From assembly GCA_016929795.1 (NCBI GenBank), contig JAFGIA010000097.1, positions 1-30,048 of the forward strand: DNA of 30,048 bases. Direction: 5' to 3'. This DNA comes from Anaerolineae bacterium (GTDB lineage Bacteria > Chloroflexota > Anaerolineae > JAAYZQ01). Position 1 is the stretch's first letter, and the number at the start of each line of letters is the position of its first letter. A program made the position numbers and the translations under genes. Below, one piece after another: positions 9,226 through 15,709 of this stretch. Under the pieces are notes generated by a model that was not told the DNA's origin, made no database searches, and saw nothing but the letters and a program-made list of their open reading frames with translations.

Positions 9226-10164
9226 GTGAGCACTTGGGTGATCCCCTACGTTGATCAGGATCTCGACTTCTGGCAGGAGGTTCATGCCAGGTTTGGGGCA
9301 TGGATCAGAGAAGTCTATTTCCCCATGCCTGCTGGTGGGTTTGCTTCAGGGCGCAGCCGGCAGCCCGAGCAGCACCTGGAGATCTTTGTCAGGGATGCGC
9401 CGCTGCCCAAGGCACTGGTCATCAATCCCATCGTCCTTTCGCGGCCGGTGGAAGAAGTAGCCCCCCCCTTGCTCGATGTGCTGCGCCGTATGCGCGATGA
9501 CCTGGGGATAGATCGCGTGACGATCGCCAACCTGTCGCTTGCCCGGATCATCAAGGAGGCTTTGCCGACGCACTATGTCACTGCGTCGGTACTGCTCGGC
9601 ATCGCCACACCTGCGCAGGCGCTCATTGCTGCGAACTGGGTAGATGCAATCAGCCCCGATACGCGGCTGGTGCGCGACCTGGCCGGGTTGCGGCAGTTGC
9701 GGGCCAGCTTTGCCGGTGAGCTGCGCCTCCTCGTCAACGAAGCCTGCATTCCTGGCTGTCCCTTTCGCACTCAGCACTTTTACGAAATGGCCTACAGTGA
9801 CCGGTTCCCACAGTCATTGTGCGCGCCGATGCTGGCCGCAATGCCCTGGCTGCGTCTCACCGGTGCCTGGGTCCTGCCGCGCCACCTGCATTACTACGAT
9901 GGCCTGTACGACACCTTGAAATTGGCAGGGCGCGTGACGCTGCGGGATCCGCAGCGTTACCTATCCGTTCTGGATGCATACGTCCACCGGCGAGAGATCC
10001 TGCCGCGCGACATTGGCGGCGGCCCGGCATCACCGCTCAACGGCCTCGAGGTGGATGATGCTTGGTTCGAGTTTGTGATTCACTGTGACAAACGTTGCGA
10101 TCGGTGCGGCGTGTGCCGCGAGTACTATGATTCATATTGTCATGAGGGGGAAAAAGCACAATGA
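9226..10164 (+). CDS. Peptidase U32-like (UbiU/UbiV-type) Fe-S TIM-barrel protein
   Basis: This 312-residue protein begins like U32-type barrels: MSTWVIPYVDQDLDFW followed by EVYFPMPAG. It carries the characteristic LLVNEACIPGCPFR segment (Cys174, Cys178), Cys199, and a later KLAGR segment. Its C-terminus adds a cysteine cluster at residues 287, 291, 294, 297 and 305, enough for one or more Fe-S sites. Proteins of this superfamily, such as UbiU/UbiV and the RNA hydroxylases RlhA and TrhP, bind Fe-S clusters and act in hydroxylation rather than proteolysis. Here it is probably an accessory oxidoreductase or hydroxylase of the modification pathway. The GTG at 9226 follows AAGGGTGA and fits the family N-terminus. 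The in-frame TTG at 9127 or ATG at 9169 would add residues that do not look like the fold. The 3' end overlaps the kinase start as ATGA. Confidence 0.7.
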   Translation: MSTWVIPYVDQDLDFWQEVHARFGAWIREVYFPMPAGGFASGRSRQPEQHLEIFVRDAPLPKALVINPIVLSRPVEEVAPPLLDVLRRMRDDLGIDRVTIANLSLARIIKEALPTHYVTASVLLGIATPAQALIAANWVDAISPDTRLVRDLAGLRQLRASFAGELRLLVNEACIPGCPFRTQHFYEMAYSDRFPQSLCAPMLAAMPWLRLTGAWVLPRHLHYYDGLYDTLKLAGRVTLRDPQRYLSVLDAYVHRREILPRDIGGGPASPLNGLEVDDAWFEFVIHCDKRCDRCGVCREYYDSYCHEGEKAQ

Positions 10165-11327
10165 ACGACCTGATCGGAAAACAATTCGGTCCCTACCAGG
10201 TGACTTCACTCCTGGGAGAAGGGGGCATGGCGGTTGTGTACAAAGGGTACCAGCAGTCCCTGAACCGCCACGTGGCGATCAAGGTACTCAGGCAGGAATT
10301 GGCCGCGAACCAGGACTTTATCGAGCGCTTCCGTCGCGAGGCACTCGCCGTGGCCGATTTGAGCCACCCAAACATTCTACACGTCTATGATGCCGGTTCA
10401 CGCGATGGCGTGCACTTTATTGTCATGGCCTACGTGGATGGTGGCTCACTCAAGGACCTGATCATGCAGGGCCCGGTTGAGCCCGATCTGGCTGTCTCGA
10501 TCGTTGCCCAGGTGGCTGAAGCGCTCGATCACGCACACCAGCGCGGGCTGGTGCATCGTGACGTCAAGCCGAGCAATATCCTGATGAGCCGTGACGGACG
10601 TCCCCTGCTCACCGACTTTGGCATTGCCAAAGCCGTCCACGAGACGACAGGACTGACGCGTACAGGGACGAGCATCGGCACACCCGAATACATGGCCCCC
10701 GAGCAGATCCAGGGCCAAAAAGTGGATGGGCGCACCGACATCTATGCCCTGGGCATTGTGCTCTACGAAATGCTCGTCGGCTGGGTCCCTTTCAGCTCGA
10801 CCACGCCAGTCGCCACGCTCTACAAACAGGTCAATGATCCGCCTCCCCCTCTGCGCCAGGCGAACGTGAGTGTACCTGACTGGCTCGACAAGGTGGTGGC
10901 CAAGGCCCTGGCCAAAACCCCGAACGCGCGTTTTCAAAGTGGTGCCGAGATGGCCGCAGCACTGCGCCAACAGCGAGCCCCTAGTCAGGCGCCCACGGCT
11001 GTGTCCGGGGGCACCCCGCGCCCACGCGCCGTACCACCTGCCGAGGCACGCCGGGAGCGTAGCAAGATGGTCCCTTTGTTGATCGGCGCCATTGCTGTTC
11101 TCTTTCTCGCGCTCATTGTCGTCGTCGTCTTGTTTGCCATGGATGGATTCGGCGGCGGCGAGGTTACGCCGATCACCATCACCGAGGTGGTTCCCTTTGG
11201 TTCCGATGGCTCGTTCCTGACGCCCGAGCCACTCGAGGCCTTCTCCGGGCACCAGGGGGATGGGTGGCTTGTCGAGGATCTGGACCCTGTCGATCTGCGC
11301 TTGCTGTACGACGACGCGGGGCTGTAG
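10161..11327 (+). CDS. Membrane-anchored Ser/Thr protein kinase (PknB-type)
   Basis: This 388-residue protein has a complete Hanks-type kinase domain at residues 8-270. It includes the glycine loop LLGEGGMAVVYKG, ATP-binding Lys41, catalytic HRDVKPSN (Asp134), DFG at 152-154, and the GTPEYMAPE activation-segment end. A Pro/Arg-rich linker leads to one transmembrane helix at about 303-326. After it comes a short external tail of about 60 acidic residues without PASTA repeats. The kinase domain would be cytoplasmic and the tail outside, so it may sense an envelope signal or simply be membrane-tethered. GAGGGGG at 10144-10150 and the ATGA overlap with the upstream gene indicate translational coupling. 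Its place just before the lipoprotein suggests it may regulate the pathway by phosphorylation, but this is inference. Confidence 0.92.
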   Translation: MNDLIGKQFGPYQVTSLLGEGGMAVVYKGYQQSLNRHVAIKVLRQELAANQDFIERFRREALAVADLSHPNILHVYDAGSRDGVHFIVMAYVDGGSLKDLIMQGPVEPDLAVSIVAQVAEALDHAHQRGLVHRDVKPSNILMSRDGRPLLTDFGIAKAVHETTGLTRTGTSIGTPEYMAPEQIQGQKVDGRTDIYALGIVLYEMLVGWVPFSSTTPVATLYKQVNDPPPPLRQANVSVPDWLDKVVAKALAKTPNARFQSGAEMAAALRQQRAPSQAPTAVSGGTPRPRAVPPAEARRERSKMVPLLIGAIAVLFLALIVVVVLFAMDGFGGGEVTPITITEVVPFGSDGSFLTPEPLEAFSGHQGDGWLVEDLDPVDLRLLYDDAGL

Positions 11328-11362
11328 CGCGCTCACCAACGCTTACCAAGGAGGCGATAGAA

Positions 11363-12256
11363 ATGGAAAATCGAGAGCCCAAGGACAGTGTGCCAGAAGA
11401 AGAACCAGAGGTATATACCATCAAAAAGGACCTGTCGGGCTGGCAATTCAACCGGCGTCAATTTCTCGCGGCGGCGGGCGCAGGGGCGGCTGTTGCAGCA
11501 GCCGGGGCGATGGCCGGTTGTGGATCAGAGCCGGCGCCGATGATTGTGGTCCAGGTCAGCGCGACGCCCTTGCCATCACCCCTCCCTACCTCCACGTTGG
11601 CTTCATCTGGCGGAGCCGACACCGCCTCCCCAACGGAGCCGCCAACACCCACCGATACGCCTGTTCCCGAGCAGCCGACGGCAACCACACCCCCTGAGGC
11701 GACCGAGCCGCCCACCAGTACCGTGGCTCCTTCGCCTACGCCGGTGCCAGAACAGCCCAAGGCCGAGTTTGTCAAAGATGTGACCGTGCCGGATGGCACC
11801 GAAATGCGTCCCGGGCAGTCCTTCACCAAGACATGGCGCTATCGGAACAACGGCACTGTGCCGTGGGGGGACGGCGTGCGGCTGGTCTTTGTGCCTGGCC
11901 CTGTGGGTAACCAACAGTCGTACAAGTTGGATGGCCCCGACTGGGTGAGCGTCGCCAACGTCCAGCCTGGAGACTCGGTCGACGTCAGCGTCAACCTCGT
12001 GGCCCCCACCAACCCCGGCCGCTATCGGAGCTACTGGCGGCTGCAGCTCCCGGATGGCCAATGGCTCGAGGAGAATCACTATGTCGAGATCGTCGTCCGG
12101 CCGCCTGCCACCAACACACCCCGGGCCACTCCCACGCGGGTGCCCACTCAGCCGCCTGCCTGCGGCTGTGACGGTGATTGTGGCTGTGACGGTGATTGTG
12201 GCTGTGATGGCGACTGTGGCTGTGACGACCACACGCACTATTGGCATCCCAACTAG
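11363..12256 (+). CDS. Tat-exported lipoprotein with NBR1 FW-like domain and Cys/Asp repeat tail; candidate modified substrate
   Basis: This 297-residue protein starts at ATG 11363 behind AAGGAGG (11348-11354). An acidic N-terminus of about 25 residues precedes the twin-arginine motif NRRQFL (Arg31, Arg32), a hydrophobic Ala/Gly stretch and the lipobox AMAGC (Cys53). Residues 55-150 are a Pro/Thr/Ser-rich spacer. Residues about 153-255 resemble the four-tryptophan NBR1 Ig-like domain (TWRYRNNGTVPWGD, YWRLQ). After a second Pro/Thr linker the tail at 267-297 is (CGCDGD)3-CGCDD-HTHYWHPN, with eight cysteines. Tat exports folded proteins, which suits a tail that is modified or metallated first. 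The adjoining SPASM enzymes and PqqD-like protein make this tail the best substrate candidate. Alternatively, the tail could be an unmodified metal-binding segment. The function of the mature protein is unknown. Confidence 0.85.
   Translation: MENREPKDSVPEEEPEVYTIKKDLSGWQFNRRQFLAAAGAGAAVAAAGAMAGCGSEPAPMIVVQVSATPLPSPLPTSTLASSGGADTASPTEPPTPTDTPVPEQPTATTPPEATEPPTSTVAPSPTPVPEQPKAEFVKDVTVPDGTEMRPGQSFTKTWRYRNNGTVPWGDGVRLVFVPGPVGNQQSYKLDGPDWVSVANVQPGDSVDVSVNLVAPTNPGRYRSYWRLQLPDGQWLEENHYVEIVVRPPATNTPRATPTRVPTQPPACGCDGDCGCDGDCGCDGDCGCDDHTHYWHPN
12161..12229 (+). repeat. 18-bp tandem repeat encoding CGCDGD units
   Basis: Three full 18-base units (12161-12178, 12179-12196, 12197-12214) and a partial fourth (12215-12229) encode CGCDGD, CGCDGD, CGCDGD and CGCDD. 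All differences among the full units are third-position changes (tgc/tgt, gac/gat, ggt/ggc), so the peptide is unchanged. The unit number could expand or contract by slippage. Confidence 0.95.
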
Positions 12257-12288
12257 CACTGCAGGAGGAACGGAGGGGAGGTACTGTC

Positions 12289-13695
12289 TTGCAGCCTGGC
12301 GAGGTCGAGTTCTTTGTGATCCCGGTGCCCGGCGCGGCGGCCGGCGCTCACCAGGCTGCTGATCTCCCAAAGTTTATCCTCTATCGGCCATTGCGGCGGC
12401 TCGCCTTTGTGGCGAACGCCGCAATGGCCCGTGTGGTCACGGGCTTGCTGCGCGAGCCGCCTCTCGATCCGCCCCCCGTGCCGCCACCGGTTCTCGACTA
12501 CCTGCGTGACATCGGGTTTCTCGATCCCGATCCTGCTCCCCCCCCGCCTCGCGATCCGGCGTATCACCCTACCTCCGCTGTCCTCTTGATGACAGACCGG
12601 TGTAACCTGCGCTGCGTCTACTGCTATGCAGACGGCGGCGAGACGGGGCACCGGGATCTGTCAGAGGAGATGGCGTTCGCCGCCATCGATCATGCCTGTG
12701 ATAACGCGCTCCACGTGGGGCGCTCCACCTTTGAGCTTGTGTTCCACGGGGGTGGCGAGCCGACCCTCTTGTGGGATACGCTCACGCGGGCGGTGGCCCA
12801 CGCGCGGGCCAAAAGCCTGTCTTGTCGCGTGTCGCTGGTGAGCAACGGCATCTGGACGGCGCGCCAGCGTGACTGGATCGTCGACCATATCGATCATGTC
12901 ACCGTGTCGGTAGACGGCGGCAGGGAGACACAGAACCGGCAGCGCCCGTCGGCGGCCGGCACGGGGACGTATGACGCGGTCATGCGTTCCGTCGCGCACC
13001 TGGATCGATACGGCTACAACTATTCCTTCCGTCTGACCGCCCTCACCCCGTGGGGCACAACCCTGGCACGCGATGTCGAGATCCTTTGCCAGGAAACGGG
13101 CTGCCGGCGCCTCCAGGTCGAACCCGCGTTCAGTGACCGGCGCGGCATCTATCGCGCACCTACTCCAACAGAGGTAGATGCATTCGTTGCCGGTTTCGTC
13201 GAGGCCTATGACGTCGCGTGGCGCGCCGGACGGCGTTTGACCTTTTCCGGCGCGCGCCCCTGGCTGCTGACCCATTCCTTTTGCTCGGCGCCCTTTGGCG
13301 GCTTGATCGTCGCTCCCTCGGGAGATCTGGTGGCCTGTTACGAGGTGACGAGCCCGGCACACCCCCTGGCTACGCTGTGCACAGTTGGGCGCCTGGACGG
13401 GGGCCAGATGCTGGTCGACGAGGACAGGCGCGAGCGCTTGCTTTCTCGCCTTGCGGAACGGCGCGCTGCTTGCCGCGACTGCTTCTGTTACTGGCACTGC
13501 GCGGGCGACTGCCTCGCCAAGGCCTTCTATCCAGGCACGAACCCTATCCCCATGACCACGGAGCGCTGCCGGATGAACCGCGAGATCACGGCCCACCTCT
13601 TGCTTTCCTACATCGCCGCTTCCGATGACGGCGTGTGGCGTGGGCAATACGTCGGCCCGCAGATAGAGCACCGGGCCAGGGAGGAGTCCTGTTGA
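12289..13695 (+). CDS. Radical SAM/SPASM peptide-modifying enzyme 2
   Basis: This 468-residue protein has CNLRCVYC (Cys105, Cys109, Cys112), HGGGEP for SAM binding, SNG and VSVDGG strands. Its complete SPASM domain runs FC...SGDLVAC, CRDCFCYWHCAGDC (Cys395, 398, 404, 408 plus extra Cys400) and a last ERC. The TTG at 12289 is chosen because GGAGGGGAGG (12272-12281) lies seven bases upstream. The in-frame TTG at 12241 lies inside the preceding gene and lacks such a site. The N-terminal block LPKFILYRPLRRLAFVANAA parallels enzyme 1, as does the unusual CxxCFCxWHCAGxC signature, so these two are probably paralogues with related chemistry. It begins 32 bases after the repeat-tail gene and overlaps the PqqD-like gene, placing it at the heart of the presumed modification step. 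Confidence 0.9.
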   Translation: MQPGEVEFFVIPVPGAAAGAHQAADLPKFILYRPLRRLAFVANAAMARVVTGLLREPPLDPPPVPPPVLDYLRDIGFLDPDPAPPPPRDPAYHPTSAVLLMTDRCNLRCVYCYADGGETGHRDLSEEMAFAAIDHACDNALHVGRSTFELVFHGGGEPTLLWDTLTRAVAHARAKSLSCRVSLVSNGIWTARQRDWIVDHIDHVTVSVDGGRETQNRQRPSAAGTGTYDAVMRSVAHLDRYGYNYSFRLTALTPWGTTLARDVEILCQETGCRRLQVEPAFSDRRGIYRAPTPTEVDAFVAGFVEAYDVAWRAGRRLTFSGARPWLLTHSFCSAPFGGLIVAPSGDLVACYEVTSPAHPLATLCTVGRLDGGQMLVDEDRRERLLSRLAERRAACRDCFCYWHCAGDCLAKAFYPGTNPIPMTTERCRMNREITAHLLLSYIAASDDGVWRGQYVGPQIEHRAREESC

Positions 13696-14159
13696 CCCCG
13701 GACGCCGATTCTGGCCGTGACCCAACCTTGCGCCTCAGCCGGCGCGCCTTTTTCCGCGCGCTCGTCACGGATGCGCGCGGCCTTTCCGGCGCGCTTGCGG
13801 GCCAAGAAACGCGTGCCCTCGCCGCCCTGGTTCAGCTTCCTCTGGATGAACTCTCCCGCATCGTCCCCATGCTCAACCAGGGCCTCTCTGTCGTCGTCGA
13901 AGGCGAGCGGCTCGTCGCCTGCGAGCTTGCCACCGGCCGTCGCCTCGACCTGTTGCCTGCAACGCGCCAGAACCTCCTCACCCTCAACCTGTTTCAGAGC
14001 GAGGTGGCGCTCGGCGTCGTGGCCCGGCGCCTGGCGCACCAGATGGGCTGGTCGGAAGAAGAGGCGCTGGCGCACGTGCGGACGATCTTCCTCGACCTGG
14101 CCGGCCGGTTGATCTTTTTGCCTCGCAACGCGCCGCAGCCTGCTTCCCACGGGCCATGA
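13692..14159 (+). CDS. PqqD-like peptide-recognition (RRE) protein, probable
   Basis: This small protein of 155 residues starts at TTG 13692, behind AGGGAGGAG (13678-13686), and overlaps the end of enzyme 2 by four bases. The C-terminal half has the PqqD-type order of short beta strands (GLSVVVEGERLVACELATGR) followed by three helices (LLPATRQNLLTLNLF, VALGVVARRLAHQMG, EEEALAHVRTIFLDLAG). PqqD-type domains bind the leader of a precursor peptide and present it to a radical SAM enzyme. The N-terminal half, LSRRAFFRALVTDARG, is extra compared with the 90-residue PqqD and resembles a Tat-like motif without a real hydrophobic core. The fold assignment is by pattern only. Its position between two SPASM genes, with overlaps on both sides, strongly supports a shared complex. 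Confidence 0.6.
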   Translation: MTPDADSGRDPTLRLSRRAFFRALVTDARGLSGALAGQETRALAALVQLPLDELSRIVPMLNQGLSVVVEGERLVACELATGRRLDLLPATRQNLLTLNLFQSEVALGVVARRLAHQMGWSEEEALAHVRTIFLDLAGRLIFLPRNAPQPASHGP

Positions 14160-15709
14160 GCGCTGGCGTGCGTATGCCCCCCTCTGCCGGCCTCGACCCC
14201 TGGCAATCCGGCGCGGTGCGCTGGCGTCTTGGGCCACAGGCTGCACTTCCTCTCTTTCGACGGGACGTCGGCCGTGGGAGTGACTCGTATGCTGCGTTTT
14301 ATGCGCCCGGCTGCCTGTGCGTCGTCCCCGGGGCAGAGGCGGAGGCGTTTGAAGCGGCTGTCGCGGCGGGCACTGCCGCTGGCGGCTGGGCGGCGCGTCT
14401 GCACGCTGCCGCGGCCCGCGCCCTGGCCCGAATGCGGCACCTGGGCGAGATGCCTTTCCGGCCCGAGTGCCTGACTCTCTATCTCAACCAGGCCTGCAAC
14501 CTCCACTGCACTTATTGCTACGCCGACTCGTCGGCGCCTGACCCTTCGGTGCCCGACCTATCTACCCTGGCCGGCGCCGGTCTCCAACCGAGCCCACCAG
14601 CGCGGCCAGAGACCGCCCACCGCGGGCAGGGAGGGCAGGGCCAGGCCCTGTTGGCTCCCGTCAGACTCGATCTCGCCTCGATTGAATCGGCAGCACATCT
14701 GGTCGCGGCCAACTGCCACGAGCAAGGCCTGCCTTTCCGCGTCGGCTTGCACGGCGGCGGCGAGCCCCTGATCGACCCTGGCCTGGCCGAGGTGGTGCTC
14801 CGCCTGCTTGATGGCGTGGCCCGACAGTACCGTGTGCAGCCATTCTACTATGTCGCCACCAATGGCGTTATACCAGAGGCTGTGGCCCACTGGCTGGCTG
14901 GGCGGGCCCACCTTGTCGGCCTGTCGTGTGATGGGCCGCCTGCCATTCACGATCGCCAGCGACCAGCGCGTACCGGGGGCCCCACCCTGCACGTCGTGGA
15001 GCGCACGGCGCGCGTGTTGCGTGCCGCGGGCACCCGGTTTCGAGTGCGTGCTACGGTCACGTCCCACAGCCTCTCCTCGCTGCCCGAGATGGTCGACGAC
15101 ATCTGCCGGCGGCTCGGTCCCGAAGAGATCCACGTCGAGCCGGTGTACGGCGGCGGTCGGAGTGGCGCGTCCTGCTCGCTGACCACTGACCACGCGGCAG
15201 CCTTTGTAGTGGGCTACCTCGCGGCGTGCGACGTGGCGCAGGCGCACGGCGTGCAGCTCACCACCTCTGGCAGCCGCCTGGAGACCATCCACGGTCCCTA
15301 CTGTCACGTCTTTCGCCAGGTCCTGAACCTGGTGCCCGGTGGCGTGGCCACAGCCTGCTTCAAGGAAGCTACGGCAGCCGGCGCTCGCAGCCGGGGGGTG
15401 GACATCGGCGCGCCCAACCCATTGACCGGCCAGTTCGATCTGGACGACTTGCGGGTGACCGACCTGCGTACACGCCTGTCAACGCAGGCTGCACGCTGCG
15501 ACACCTGCCTGAACCGCGGCCACTGTGCCGGTGACTGTCCCGACGTGTGCCGTCTCGACGTGGCGGAAGGAGACGCGCCGGAGCCCGGTTTTCGCTGCGT
15601 CATGCTCCGTACCCTCACAGCGGCCCTGCTCGACAGGCGGGCCGCCGAGTTGTGGGCGCGGGTGACGGCCGGCGCTGCGAGTGCCCCTCATGGAACTCAC
15701 TTCTCTTAA
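14156..15709 (+). CDS. Radical SAM/SPASM peptide-modifying enzyme 3
   Basis: This 517-residue protein overlaps the upstream gene as ATGA. Its motifs are CNLHCTYC (Cys114, Cys118, Cys121), HGGGEP, ATNG, LSCDGPP and a complete SPASM domain: YC...GGVATAC, CDTCLNRGHCAGDC (Cys448, 451, 457, 461), and a last FRC. It differs from enzymes 1 and 2 in three ways. It lacks the extra cysteine in the CxxC-x5-C segment. Its N-terminus of about 110 residues is unlike theirs. It also carries a roughly 45-residue Pro/Gly/Gln-rich insertion directly after the radical SAM cysteines (about residues 125-170). It probably carries out a different modification from the other two. No substrate can be read from the sequence, but the overlap with the PqqD-like gene suggests the same peptide. 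Confidence 0.9.
   Translation: MSAGVRMPPSAGLDPWQSGAVRWRLGPQAALPLFRRDVGRGSDSYAAFYAPGCLCVVPGAEAEAFEAAVAAGTAAGGWAARLHAAAARALARMRHLGEMPFRPECLTLYLNQACNLHCTYCYADSSAPDPSVPDLSTLAGAGLQPSPPARPETAHRGQGGQGQALLAPVRLDLASIESAAHLVAANCHEQGLPFRVGLHGGGEPLIDPGLAEVVLRLLDGVARQYRVQPFYYVATNGVIPEAVAHWLAGRAHLVGLSCDGPPAIHDRQRPARTGGPTLHVVERTARVLRAAGTRFRVRATVTSHSLSSLPEMVDDICRRLGPEEIHVEPVYGGGRSGASCSLTTDHAAAFVVGYLAACDVAQAHGVQLTTSGSRLETIHGPYCHVFRQVLNLVPGGVATACFKEATAAGARSRGVDIGAPNPLTGQFDLDDLRVTDLRTRLSTQAARCDTCLNRGHCAGDCPDVCRLDVAEGDAPEPGFRCVMLRTLTAALLDRRAAELWARVTAGAASAPHGTHFS

Noticed and set aside
12161..12229. Cys repeat as a classical metallothionein
   Set aside because: The tail is attached to an exported lipoprotein and contains Asp/Gly in a strict hexad, and the neighbours are SPASM enzymes. 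Metal binding remains possible but is not the simplest reading.
12241..12288. Earlier TTG start for radical SAM enzyme 2
   Set aside because: It overlaps the end of the lipoprotein gene and lacks a ribosome site, whereas the TTG at 12289 follows GGAGGGGAGG at ideal distance.
7747..15709. Assignment of the radical SAM genes to the PQQ, SynChlorMet or anaerobic sulfatase systems
   Set aside because: No PqqA-like precursor, PqqB/C/E set or sulfatase gene is present. Homology to the SynChlorMet proteins cannot be shown by reading alone.
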